Positions 1-7,896 of a stretch of DNA of 64,000 bases are shown one piece after another (position 1 is the first letter of the stretch; each line of letters begins with the position of its first letter). The notes under the pieces are model-generated. The model was not told where the DNA came from, did not search any database, and worked only from the letters and a program-made list of their open reading frames with translations. A program made the translations under genes and the position numbers. Source of the stretch: Schnuerera sp. xch1 (lineage in GTDB: Bacteria > Bacillota > Clostridia > Tissierellales > Tepidimicrobiaceae); the NCBI RefSeq assembly GCF_019931165.1, contig NZ_JAIOUP010000011.1, positions 1-64,000 of the forward strand. Direction: 5' to 3'.

Positions 1-76
1 GACCCATTAGCTCAGGCGGTAGAGCACCTGACTTTTAATCAGGGTGTCCGGCGTTCGAGTCGCCGATGGGTCACCA
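1..76 (+). tRNA. tRNA-Lys (TTT)
   Basis: The cloverleaf closes with acceptor arms GACCCAT and ATGGGTC, discriminator A and an encoded CCA end. The anticodon loop CTTTTAA gives TTT. It begins on the first base of the window, so the tRNA cluster probably continues upstream. Confidence 0.95.
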
Positions 77-88
77 TCTTTTTATTTT

Positions 89-178
89 GGAGAGGTACCG
101 AAGAGGTCATAACGGGGCGGTCTTGAAAACCGTTAGGGTCTTTGGCCCACGTGGGTTCGAATCCCACCCTCTCCGCCA
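89..178 (+). tRNA. tRNA-Ser (TGA)
   Basis: Class II tRNA with a long variable arm. Acceptor GGAGAGG pairs with CCTCTCC, followed by G and encoded CCA. The anticodon TGA lies in the loop CTTGAAA. Confidence 0.95.
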
Positions 179-190
179 TTCTGTTTTTGT

Positions 191-281
191 GGAGAAGTAC
201 TCAAGTGGCTGAAGAGGCTCCCCTGCTAAGGGAGTAGGTCCTTTACGGGGCGCGAGGGTTCAAATCCCTCCTTCTCCGCCA
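191..281 (+). tRNA. tRNA-Ser (GCT)
   Basis: Second class II serine tRNA with a long variable arm. Acceptor GGAGAAG pairs with CTTCTCC, then G and encoded CCA. The anticodon is GCT in the loop CTGCTAA. Confidence 0.95.
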
Positions 282-287
282 TTATTG

Positions 288-364
288 GGGCCTTTAGCTC
301 AGTTGGTTAGAGCGCCCGGCTCATAACCGGTAGGTCCGGGGTTCGAGTCCCTGAAGGCCCACCA
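288..364 (+). tRNA. tRNA with CAT anticodon (elongator Met or Ile2)
   Basis: Acceptor GGGCCTT pairs with AAGGCCC and CCA is encoded. G1-C72 pairs normally, so this is not an initiator tRNA. A CAT anticodon can be elongator Met or, after lysidine modification by TilS, Ile2; the sequence alone does not settle which. It is identical to the gene at 816-892. Confidence 0.9.
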
Positions 365-367
365 TTT

Positions 368-443
<76 letters not shown>

Positions 444-473
444 TCAACATTTGAAATTTTTTGTAAGCAATAA

Positions 474-549
474 AGGGGTGTAGTTCAGTTGGTAGAACGT
501 CGGTCTCCAAAACCGAATGTCGTGGGTTCGAGTCCTGCCACCCCTGCCA
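474..549 (+). tRNA. tRNA-Trp (CCA)
   Basis: Acceptor AGGGGTG pairs with CACCCCT, discriminator G, encoded CCA. The anticodon loop CTCCAAA gives CCA. Confidence 0.95.
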
Positions 550-572
550 TTGCAATAATATATTTTCAAGTT

Positions 573-648
573 GGGCGCATAGCTCAGTTGGGAGAGCATC
601 TGCCTTACAAGCAGGGGGTCATAGGTTCGAGCCCTATTGCGCCCACCA
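573..648 (+). tRNA. tRNA-Val (TAC)
   Basis: Acceptor GGGCGCA pairs with TGCGCCC, discriminator A, encoded CCA. The anticodon loop CTTACAA gives TAC. Confidence 0.95.
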
Positions 649-689
649 CTAATTCAACCTGAAGGGTTAAAAATTTTGCGAAGTAATTT

Positions 690-766
<77 letters not shown>

Positions 767-815
767 CTTATTCAACATTTACAATTAAGAATTTAAAATT
801 GTGCGCATGTACTTG

Positions 816-892
816 GGGCCTTTAGCTCAGTTGGTTAGAGCGCCCGGCTCATAACCGGTAGGTCCGGGGTTCGAGTCCCTGAAGGCCCACCA
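816..892 (+). tRNA. tRNA with CAT anticodon, second identical copy
   Basis: Identical over its full 77 bases to the gene at 288-364, so the cluster carries a recent or gene-converted duplicate. G1-C72 pairs, so it is elongator Met or Ile2, not initiator. It is the last tRNA before the terminator. Confidence 0.9.
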
Positions 893-898
893 TCTAAT

Positions 899-937
899 AA
901 AAACAACAGACTTCAATATGAGTCTGTTGTTTTTATT
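899..937. terminator. Terminator of the tRNA cluster, shared with the convergent gene
   Basis: A 13-bp inverted repeat, AAAACAACAGACT (900-912) and AGTCTGTTGTTTT (921-933), with an 8-base loop is followed by T-rich sequence. On the other strand it also ends in a T-rich run, so it can serve both the tRNA transcript and the minus-strand gene at 933-1916. Confidence 0.8.
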
Positions 938-1916
938 TTCGGACAAAAAGAATTAATTCTTTTAATATATTCTTAATATTTTTCATTTCAAATTTATCTT
1001 CTACCTTGAGTAGTATTATATTATCAGGTGTCATATATTGAGAAAGATCATATATTTTTTTATTAAACTGCCAATAAGAAGTATCTATGAACAAACATTT
1101 CTTAGTAGGGGTGATTAGACCTTTTTTAACTTCCAGATTAATAATAAGGTTTTCATTTTCCCAGCGAATATTGAAATTATTTTGAAATGAAACCATATTT
1201 ATATTTGTAATAGGCAAGACTTCGGATAAAACACTAAAAATATCACCATTGATTTTAATGTCTTTAATTTCTAATTTTATTTTTTTATTTTCATTGAAAT
1301 CAATATATGTAGTTTTAATATCTTTTAAGACATTAAATATCTTAAATATATATATTAGATAATATAGATCGTCATAGTTATGCTTAAGGATATTATTTTT
1401 TAATGTATTATCATTATTCCTTGTATATTGATAATAAAAATTTATACAGTCTTTACCAGAATATTCATCTTTTCTATAAATATTTAAACTTTCTTCGATT
1501 GTTTTTAATTTTAAATTTTTAAGATTTAAATAAGAATTGTTGCTTTTAATTTCTCTATAGATATCAAAATCTTTAATATTATATATTTTACTACTAATAT
1601 TAAACTCACTTAATCTACATTTGATAAAAGGCAAATCAAAACTTTTGCCATTGTAGGTTACTATAAGATCAAATCCATTAATAAACTCATTGAATGCTTC
1701 TAATAATTCCCTTTCTTCATCAATTTTATCGGCAAAAAATTGTTTTAAATACCAATAATTATTCTTAGAATTGAAATATAATATACCTATCAGATATATA
1801 CTATTATATTTTCGACTCAGCCCTGTGGTTTCTATATCTAAGAAGCATATATTATCTTTTTTGAAATAATTATAAATATTATTTTTAGATTTTATTATAT
1901 ATTCATGTACAGTCAT
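933..1916 (-). CDS. RNase H-fold 3'-5' exonuclease-like protein (YprB family)
   Basis: A 327-residue protein whose first 195 residues have the DEDD exonuclease pattern: FLDIETTG with D27 and E29, YNGKSFDLPF with D94, and a last motif around HNYDD (H179 to D183). This matches the ribonuclease H-like domain of the YprB type found in Firmicutes. The C-terminal 130 residues are lysine- and isoleucine-rich and unassigned. Members are predicted nucleases; substrate is not known from sequence. The gene is monocistronic, transcribed towards the tRNA cluster, and its stop lies in the shared terminator. The start is preceded by GAGGGAG at a normal distance. Confidence 0.75.
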   Translation of the reverse strand: MTVHEYIIKSKNNIYNYFKKDNICFLDIETTGLSRKYNSIYLIGILYFNSKNNYWYLKQFFADKIDEERELLEAFNEFINGFDLIVTYNGKSFDLPFIKCRLSEFNISSKIYNIKDFDIYREIKSNNSYLNLKNLKLKTIEESLNIYRKDEYSGKDCINFYYQYTRNNDNTLKNNILKHNYDDLYYLIYIFKIFNVLKDIKTTYIDFNENKKIKLEIKDIKINGDIFSVLSEVLPITNINMVSFQNNFNIRWENENLIINLEVKKGLITPTKKCLFIDTSYWQFNKKIYDLSQYMTPDNIILLKVEDKFEMKNIKNILKELILFVRK

Positions 1917-2024
1917 AATTAATTCTCCCTCTATTTAAATTATGATATAATGATTTATATTAAAAGTATATTACAATTTTAACATAATGCAATAGAAGAA
2001 GCTATTGAAAGGAGTATATGATAT

Positions 2025-3488
2025 ATGAAACGGAAGAACGAGGCAAATGATAAATTAGATATATCCAGTCTATCTGATGAAGAATTAGAAAATAAAATTG
2101 TAAATATAAATAGTAAACAGCTATCGATTATACAGGAGATCTCTTACTATTTTTTATTTAGCAGCGTTGGAGAAATATCAAAATTAATAAAGACGGATAA
2201 TTTTTTAAATCAATTGAAAATTGAAGATGAAAAAGAGATTATTTTTGAGAGCTATGATATAATTATCAATTCTTTTAAAAAGATACATGAAAAATTATCT
2301 GATGAACAAATAGAACACAATATAGACTTATTGATTCATATTAGAAAAAAATTGTATCACCTATCAAATTCTATGACTGGATACTTAACTGAATTGTCAT
2401 ATATGAAAGAATTACTTGATTACCATGTTATGAAGATATTAAATAAAAAGCATTCTAAAAATCATAAGATAAGTAAGAAAGATGTCATTTTTTTTATTAA
2501 TAAAGTAAGGAGAGTATTAGATATTAGTAAAAATGATTACAATTCTTTTGTAAATTTAGTATCTAATATATTAAGCATAATACCTTTTAGAATGAGCAAA
2601 TATAAATACTTTGATATAATAAAAACAACTCTAGTTAGGAATTGTAATAATTACGAGACAAATTTAGCTAAGAATAAAATTGAAGAATACAAGATGATAT
2701 TTGATAGTACGTTAATAGGGGATTATGGTATTATATTTGACGATTATTTTACTAAGGTACAAAGAATTAAAAACATTAATTTTAAAAATAAAAATTTAGA
2801 TGAATTAAATTTAATTGATGAGGATATAGTTAATTTGAGCATTAAAATGCATGAGATTAATTTATTTATTAGTAATTTAGGAATAATAATTAATAGATTG
2901 TTAGTTTTATATTTGACTAAGAATAGGATTGATTTTACTATAGACATAAATGATTGTTTTATGAAATGGAAACAATATGAAGAAGATATGAAAGATGAAT
3001 TGCTTGAGTCAATAACAAAAACGTTTGAAATTGAAATAAAAAACGGAGAAAAGAAATTACTAGAACAAATGGAGTTTTTTGATGCTATCTCTAAAGAGGG
3101 AGCTAACAGAAAAGGATTTTTTAGTAATGATTTAAATGATTTAATCATATATACTGGGAAGGTTTTGACTTATTATAATGATAAGAACTTTACTAAGGAT
3201 GAATTATTATTTTCTGAAGAATGTGAGGTTGTAGAAGAAGTCTATTTATACCAATTAATAGACAGCTTAATTCAATATATTAATAGAAGTATTTCTTCTA
3301 TGAATAATGTGGAAAGAAAGATTAGAATGAGAAGACTTTTATCTGTAATAGAATTACCATTTAAAAATATAGAAGAATTTTTATCATATATTGAATATTC
3401 GTTGGATGAAAAGGTAACAAATATTGAAGACATAGTATTTGCTATGAATAAAATAAATGATTGGTTAGATAAATACATGGAAAGGTGA
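2025..3488 (+). CDS. Uncharacterised 487-residue helical protein
   Basis: I do not recognise this protein. It is soluble, with no signal peptide or clear membrane segment, rich in Lys, Asn, Ile and Glu, and looks almost all alpha-helical, with an acidic N-terminal segment (residues 15-30, SLSDEELENK). Its TPR- or HEAT-like look is only an impression. The start has a strong site, GAAAGGAG, eight bases upstream. It is a single gene between a divergent exonuclease gene and its own terminator. Codon use is like the neighbours, so recent transfer is not evident. Confidence 0.7.
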   Translation: MKRKNEANDKLDISSLSDEELENKIVNINSKQLSIIQEISYYFLFSSVGEISKLIKTDNFLNQLKIEDEKEIIFESYDIIINSFKKIHEKLSDEQIEHNIDLLIHIRKKLYHLSNSMTGYLTELSYMKELLDYHVMKILNKKHSKNHKISKKDVIFFINKVRRVLDISKNDYNSFVNLVSNILSIIPFRMSKYKYFDIIKTTLVRNCNNYETNLAKNKIEEYKMIFDSTLIGDYGIIFDDYFTKVQRIKNINFKNKNLDELNLIDEDIVNLSIKMHEINLFISNLGIIINRLLVLYLTKNRIDFTIDINDCFMKWKQYEEDMKDELLESITKTFEIEIKNGEKKLLEQMEFFDAISKEGANRKGFFSNDLNDLIIYTGKVLTYYNDKNFTKDELLFSEECEVVEEVYLYQLIDSLIQYINRSISSMNNVERKIRMRRLLSVIELPFKNIEEFLSYIEYSLDEKVTNIEDIVFAMNKINDWLDKYMER

Positions 3489-3508
3489 TTTTCACCTTTC
3501 TTTTTTTA
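3481..3508 (+). terminator. Rho-independent terminator
   Basis: AAAGGTGA (3481-3488) pairs with TCACCTTT (3492-3499) around a short loop and is followed by CTTTTTTT. The stop codon of the unknown gene lies in the stem. Confidence 0.85.
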
Positions 3509-3567
3509 TAAGATTATAATTTGGATTCCTTTTGGTAATAATAGATTAGTGAGATTGGAGGGATATA

Positions 3568-4569
3568 ATGAATGTGAAACTAGGCATACCGAGAGGTATG
3601 TTATATTTTGATTATCATATTTTATGGCAAGAATTTTTTAACAATTTAGGTGTAGAAGTATTGATTTCTCCGAAAACTAATAAAGATATACTTGATAGAG
3701 GAATTAAATCTTGTGTAGATGAAGCTTGTTTGCCTGTAAAAGTATTTCATGGTCATGTGGACTATCTAAAAGATAAAGTGGATTATATTTTTATTCCTAA
3801 ATTCATTAGTATATATAAGAGAGAGTATTGTTGTCCTAAACATTTAGGATTACCTGACATGGTTAAACATAGTATAAAAACGTTACCTCAAATTATTGAT
3901 ACCAAGATAAACTTAAGAAAGTCAGATAAAAATGTAAAAAGAATTGTCCAAGATATTGGCAAAAATTTCGAAAAAAGACCAACAAAAATATATGCTGCGT
4001 TTAAAGATGCTTATGAGAAATATAATAGATATAATAGTATAATAACTTCTGGAGTAATACCATTAAATGTTGTAGGTCGGTACGATGATTTATCATTTAT
4101 TAAAAACATTAAAACTAAAAATTATGGCAGAAAAATACTACTATTGGGTCATACCTATAATATTTATGATCAATACATTAATATGGACGTAGTAAGTAAA
4201 CTGAAAAAAAGTAAGTTCGATGTCATTACAACTGAGATGATTGAAGAACAAACTTGTAGAAACTTTGCTTCTGATTTATCCAAAAGAATGTTTTGGACAC
4301 ATGGACAAATAATAATTGGTGCAGCTTTTTCATTAATAGAAGAAAGATCTATCTATGGAATTATTTATGTTTCAGCTTTTGGATGTGGGTTAGATTCTGT
4401 ATTAATCGATCTTATAGAGAGAAAAGCAAAAGAAAAAAGAATTCCTTTTACGTTACTTACAATAGATGAACAAACTGGAGAAGCTGGGATTAATACTAGA
4501 ATAGAAGCTTTCATAGATATGCTAGAATGGAGGAATAATAATGAAGATAACATTTCCACATATGGGTAA
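3568..4569 (+). CDS. DUF2229 / 2-hydroxyacyl-CoA dehydratase-like Fe-S protein
   Basis: A 333-residue cytosolic protein of the DUF2229 / HgdB-related type. It begins with the family IPRGML motif (7-12) and has conserved cysteines in SCVDEACLPVKVFHGH (C49, C54) and YCCPK (C88, C89), with later ones in QTCRNF and FGCGLDS, typical of iron-sulfur ligands in this superfamily. It overlaps the next gene by 29 bases and is followed by a cognate ATPase, a classic activase plus target arrangement. In many Clostridia these modules are fused in one very long protein; here they are separate. The substrate is unknown: it could be a CoA dehydratase-like or a double-cubane-cluster-type reductase. Confidence 0.75.
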   Translation: MNVKLGIPRGMLYFDYHILWQEFFNNLGVEVLISPKTNKDILDRGIKSCVDEACLPVKVFHGHVDYLKDKVDYIFIPKFISIYKREYCCPKHLGLPDMVKHSIKTLPQIIDTKINLRKSDKNVKRIVQDIGKNFEKRPTKIYAAFKDAYEKYNRYNSIITSGVIPLNVVGRYDDLSFIKNIKTKNYGRKILLLGHTYNIYDQYINMDVVSKLKKSKFDVITTEMIEEQTCRNFASDLSKRMFWTHGQIIIGAAFSLIEERSIYGIIYVSAFGCGLDSVLIDLIERKAKEKRIPFTLLTIDEQTGEAGINTRIEAFIDMLEWRNNNEDNISTYG

Positions 4570-5632
4570 TGTATATATTGCAGGTAAAGCTTTTTTTGAA
4601 GAATTAGGGCAAGAAGTAATTCCGCCTCCTATATCTAGTAGAAAGACTTTGGAGATGGGAACTAAGTATTCTCAAGAAACAATATGTTTACCTTTAAAAA
4701 TTATGATAGGAAATTTTATCGAAAGCATAGAAAATGGTGCAGATACAATATTACTAACTGGTAGCTGTGGTCCTTGTAGATATGGATATTATTCTGTACT
4801 TGAAAAAAATATATTAATGGATTTAGGATATGATGTTGATTTTATTGTATTAGATCCAATTGGTGAAGGATTAAGGGATTTAAAAGGAAATATATATAAA
4901 ATATTTAAGGCAACAAATATAAAAGATGTAATTACAGCTGGAAAAATAGGTTGGAAATTAATAAAGAAAGCTGATTATATTACTGATTTATCCAATAGAA
5001 AAAGAGCTTATGCTATTAATAGTTATGAAGTAGATTTAATTTTAGATAATTATTTAAAGGAAGTAGAGCAAACATTTGGCGAAAAAGAGATGATGGATTT
5101 AATGGATGAGACAATTGTATCCTTAAATAAAGTGAAACTTAAAGATAATTTCACCCCTATTAAAATAGGTATAATTGGTGAAATATACACAGTTATAGAG
5201 CCTTTTGTTAATTTAGAAATAGAAAAAAAATTAGGTCATATGGGAGTACTAGTAGAGAAATCATTAACCCCAACTATATGGGTAGAGCATCATATTAAGA
5301 GTTACCCATTTGGCTCAAAGTTAGAAAATATAAAGCATGAGCTTGCTAGACCTTACTTAAAAACATTAGTTGGAGGACATGGAAGAGAAACAGTGGGATC
5401 TGCTATATACTATGCAAATAGAGGATTTGATGGGGTAATTCAACTCTTACCATTAAATTGTATGCCAGAAATTGTTGCTAAAAGTATATTGAATAGTGTC
5501 AGTGATGATTTAAAATTCCCTATTATGACATTGATATTAGATGAAATGACAGGAGAAGCTGGATATATGACAAGACTTGAAGCTTTTGTAGACTTACTTG
5601 CGAGAAGGAGAGAGGAGAGTTTATATGGATAA
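4541..5632 (+). CDS. 2-hydroxyacyl-CoA dehydratase-like protein (HgdB-related subunit)
   Basis: A 363-residue partner of the preceding protein. Cysteines lie in ETICLPLK (C49), GSCGPCRYGYY (C76, C79) and LNCMPEIVAKS near residue 307, as in activase-dependent dehydratase-related proteins. The ending EMTGEAGYMTRLEAFVDLL closely resembles the end of the upstream protein (DEQTGEAGINTRIEAFIDML), which indicates that the two subunits are ancient paralogues. The coding region overlaps its neighbours on both sides, implying translational coupling. The reaction cannot be read from sequence. Confidence 0.75.
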   Translation: MKITFPHMGNVYIAGKAFFEELGQEVIPPPISSRKTLEMGTKYSQETICLPLKIMIGNFIESIENGADTILLTGSCGPCRYGYYSVLEKNILMDLGYDVDFIVLDPIGEGLRDLKGNIYKIFKATNIKDVITAGKIGWKLIKKADYITDLSNRKRAYAINSYEVDLILDNYLKEVEQTFGEKEMMDLMDETIVSLNKVKLKDNFTPIKIGIIGEIYTVIEPFVNLEIEKKLGHMGVLVEKSLTPTIWVEHHIKSYPFGSKLENIKHELARPYLKTLVGGHGRETVGSAIYYANRGFDGVIQLLPLNCMPEIVAKSILNSVSDDLKFPIMTLILDEMTGEAGYMTRLEAFVDLLARRREESLYG

Positions 5633-6605
5633 ATATTATATGGGAGTAGATGTTGGCTCTGTTAGTACCAATATAGTATTAATGGATAAAAACAATAATA
5701 TTCATTATAAGAAATATTTAAGAACTCAAGGAAAGCCTATAGAGGTTTTGAAAAAAGGTATTGGAGAAATTGAAGAGGAATTTGGAGAAGTTGAAATATT
5801 AGGAGTTGGTTGTACTGGAAGTGGTAGATATCTAGCTAGTATAATAGTGGGAGCAGATATAGTAAAAAATGAGATTACTGCTCATGCTGTCGCTGGATTG
5901 AATTTTCTTCCGGATGTTAGAACTATAATTGAAATTGGAGGACAGGATTCAAAAATTATAATTCTTAGAGATGGAATAGTAGTGGATTTTGCTATGAATA
6001 CTGTATGTGCAGCTGGAACTGGATCATTTTTAGATAGGCAGGCAATAAGATTAGGTATAGACATAAATGATTTTGGAGAATTAGCCCTTAAATCAAAGAA
6101 TTCTGTAAGAATTGCTGGAAGATGTGCAGTGTTTGCTGAATCTGATATGATACATAAGCAACAGTTGGGACATAATCAATCTGATATTGCAAGAGGATTA
6201 TGTGATGCACTTGTAAGAAATTATTTGAATAACGTTGGAAAAGGAAAAGAGATATTAGGACCTATTTTATTTCAAGGTGGAGTAGCAGCTAATGCAGGAA
6301 TCAAGAGAGCCTTTATTGAAGTGCTAGGAGAAGATATATATGTGCCGGATAATTATGACGTTATGGGAGCCATTGGAGCAGCAATGCTTGCAGAGAAAGA
6401 AGTTAAAAAGAAAGGTTCCACTAACTTTAAAGGAATTTCTGTGCATAATGTAGATTATAAAGTAAATAGTTTTGAATGCAATGGCTGTCCTAATAGATGT
6501 GAAGTAATAGAAATAAGAGATGATAATAAGGTATTAGCACGATATGGAGATAAATGTGGTAAATGGGCAAATTCAATAAAAAACAAAGATATAAAACTAG
6601 CATAA
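5625..6605 (+). CDS. Acyl-CoA dehydratase activase (HgdC/BadF family ATPase)
   Basis: A 326-residue ATPase of the BcrAD/BadFG family, which uses ATP hydrolysis to push low-potential electrons onto a partner Fe-S protein. It shows the actin-like phosphate motif GVDVGSVSTN, GCTGSGR, EIGGQDSK, and the two cysteines that hold the shared [4Fe-4S] cluster at the dimer interface (NTVCAAGTGSF and GRCAVFAESDM). A C-terminal extension carries four more cysteines (FECNGCPNRCEV and GDKCGKW). I chose the ATG at 5625, which has GGAGAGAGGAGAG just upstream and overlaps the previous stop by eight bases; a TTG at 5598 is less likely. Confidence 0.85.
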   Translation: MDKYYMGVDVGSVSTNIVLMDKNNNIHYKKYLRTQGKPIEVLKKGIGEIEEEFGEVEILGVGCTGSGRYLASIIVGADIVKNEITAHAVAGLNFLPDVRTIIEIGGQDSKIIILRDGIVVDFAMNTVCAAGTGSFLDRQAIRLGIDINDFGELALKSKNSVRIAGRCAVFAESDMIHKQQLGHNQSDIARGLCDALVRNYLNNVGKGKEILGPILFQGGVAANAGIKRAFIEVLGEDIYVPDNYDVMGAIGAAMLAEKEVKKKGSTNFKGISVHNVDYKVNSFECNGCPNRCEVIEIRDDNKVLARYGDKCGKWANSIKNKDIKLA

Positions 6606-6637
6606 TCATAAAGATCATAAGTGTAGAATTAATTATA

Positions 6638-6669
6638 AAAAGATAGGTATTTGGAACACCTATCTTTTT
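6638..6669. terminator. Bidirectional terminator between convergent genes
   Basis: AAAAGATAGGT (6638-6648) and ACCTATCTTTT (6658-6668) form an 11-bp stem with a 9-base loop. A/T runs on both sides allow it to act for the activase operon on the plus strand and the converging gene on the minus strand. Confidence 0.85.
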
Positions 6670-6681
6670 ACTAATTAATAT

Positions 6682-7749
6682 TTAATCATCTTTAATATTG
6701 TCATCTGTGTCTAATTCATTTTCCATCTTTCTATTCCGTCTTGATTTTCTACGTCTTCGATCTTCTTCATCTATTTGTCTAGGAAATAGAGTTGGGAATT
6801 CGCTACAAATTGGAGACGCTACTGGAGATAACTCTGGGAATCCTGTAGACAATACACATAGTTGAACTGGTACTATGATTTTCTTTTCACATGCTATACA
6901 TATTGCTATTATTAGATCAGCTCGCACTTCGCCTCTATCTCTGTCTCTATCTCTGTCTCTATCTCTATCTCTGTCTCTATCTTTGTCCTTATCTCTATCT
7001 TTTTCATATTCAATATTTACATTTTCTTTAATCTTATGATCATCATCAATTTTTATATCTCTTCTAATGTTATTTGTTGCTAGTCTTGCTTCACAAGTTA
7101 CATTACAGAATTCAGCAAATCTTGGTAAGAAAGCAGAATCAAAAACGGAAGGTACACATAGTTCAAAGAAATTAGTTAATTCTACTGGTTTAATAGGAAT
7201 ATTTGCCTTCAATGTTACATTTCTTCTTCTACGACCTGAGTTTTCTACTACTGCATCTATCTCAACTATAACATTTCCTTCTACTTCTATTTTTTGAGTA
7301 CCAAAAACTGGAGTACCTTTTCCTTCTTCATCGCATTCACTTGTATCTGTAAATATAAGTTTTTGTGACTTAAATCCATCAGGACCTACAACTTCTACTG
7401 GTTTTCCTTTTTCATCTTTTACAAAGTCACCGCCAGAAAGCATTGTTTTAGGATCTGCCTTTAAGTTACGACGATCATTTATATTTTTTGGATTGAAAAA
7501 CTTTCTACATCTTATATCTTTGATTTTAACAATTGATGCATTTTCGCCTAAGTTTGGTTTAAATCTAACATTATCTACAGTGCTTAAAGCTTGTAAATTA
7601 ACTAAAATAGCATCATATACTTTCTGGGTGAATATTGGTTCAGTCCTTACATCTCTTAAGGTTCCATCCCATTCACATCCAGTAGTACCTTTACAACATC
7701 TATCATCTAGTTCTAAATTTATAGTTTCAGATTCAAAGTTTGGATTCAT
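6682..7749 (-). CDS. Cysteine-containing protein with an Asp-Arg repeat tract
   Basis: I do not recognise this 355-residue protein. It has a Cys-rich start (RCCKGTTGC, residues 18-24), about a dozen cysteines in all, an internal charged tract of alternating Asp and Arg/Lys near residues 248-276, and a very basic segment EEDRRRRKSRRNRK followed by an acidic tail. There is no signal peptide or membrane segment. Spore coat and exosporium proteins of clostridia often look like this (cysteines, low-complexity charged repeats), but that is inference. The start is well supported by AAAGGAGGAAAAAAG upstream. It is transcribed alone, divergent from the propeller-like gene. Confidence 0.65.
   Translation of the reverse strand: MNPNFESETINLELDDRCCKGTTGCEWDGTLRDVRTEPIFTQKVYDAILVNLQALSTVDNVRFKPNLGENASIVKIKDIRCRKFFNPKNINDRRNLKADPKTMLSGGDFVKDEKGKPVEVVGPDGFKSQKLIFTDTSECDEEGKGTPVFGTQKIEVEGNVIVEIDAVVENSGRRRRNVTLKANIPIKPVELTNFFELCVPSVFDSAFLPRFAEFCNVTCEARLATNNIRRDIKIDDDHKIKENVNIEYEKDRDKDKDRDRDRDRDRDRDRDRGEVRADLIIAICIACEKKIIVPVQLCVLSTGFPELSPVASPICSEFPTLFPRQIDEEDRRRRKSRRNRKMENELDTDDNIKDD
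6932..7003. repeat. Short tandem repeat encoding the Asp-Arg tract
   Basis: On the plus strand this is a run of CTCTAT/CTCTGT hexamers (minus strand AGAGAT/AGAGAC), about twelve imperfect units, encoding alternating Asp and Arg. Six-base units change length without shifting the frame, so the tract can vary in length between strains. Confidence 0.8.
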
Positions 7750-7896
7750 CTTTTTTCCTCCTTTTTAATAGTATTTATTCCTTGTCTCACTCATATTATA
7801 TTCACAAATTGATAATGGTGTTACAAATTAAAATTGGAATATTTTTAAGTAGTTATTAATATATTTTAAGAGAAGTATCTATAGGTGGTGATTATA

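Noticed and set aside
288-364. Initiator tRNA-Met
   Set aside because: The G1-C72 pair is intact, whereas initiator tRNAs have an unpaired 1-72 position.
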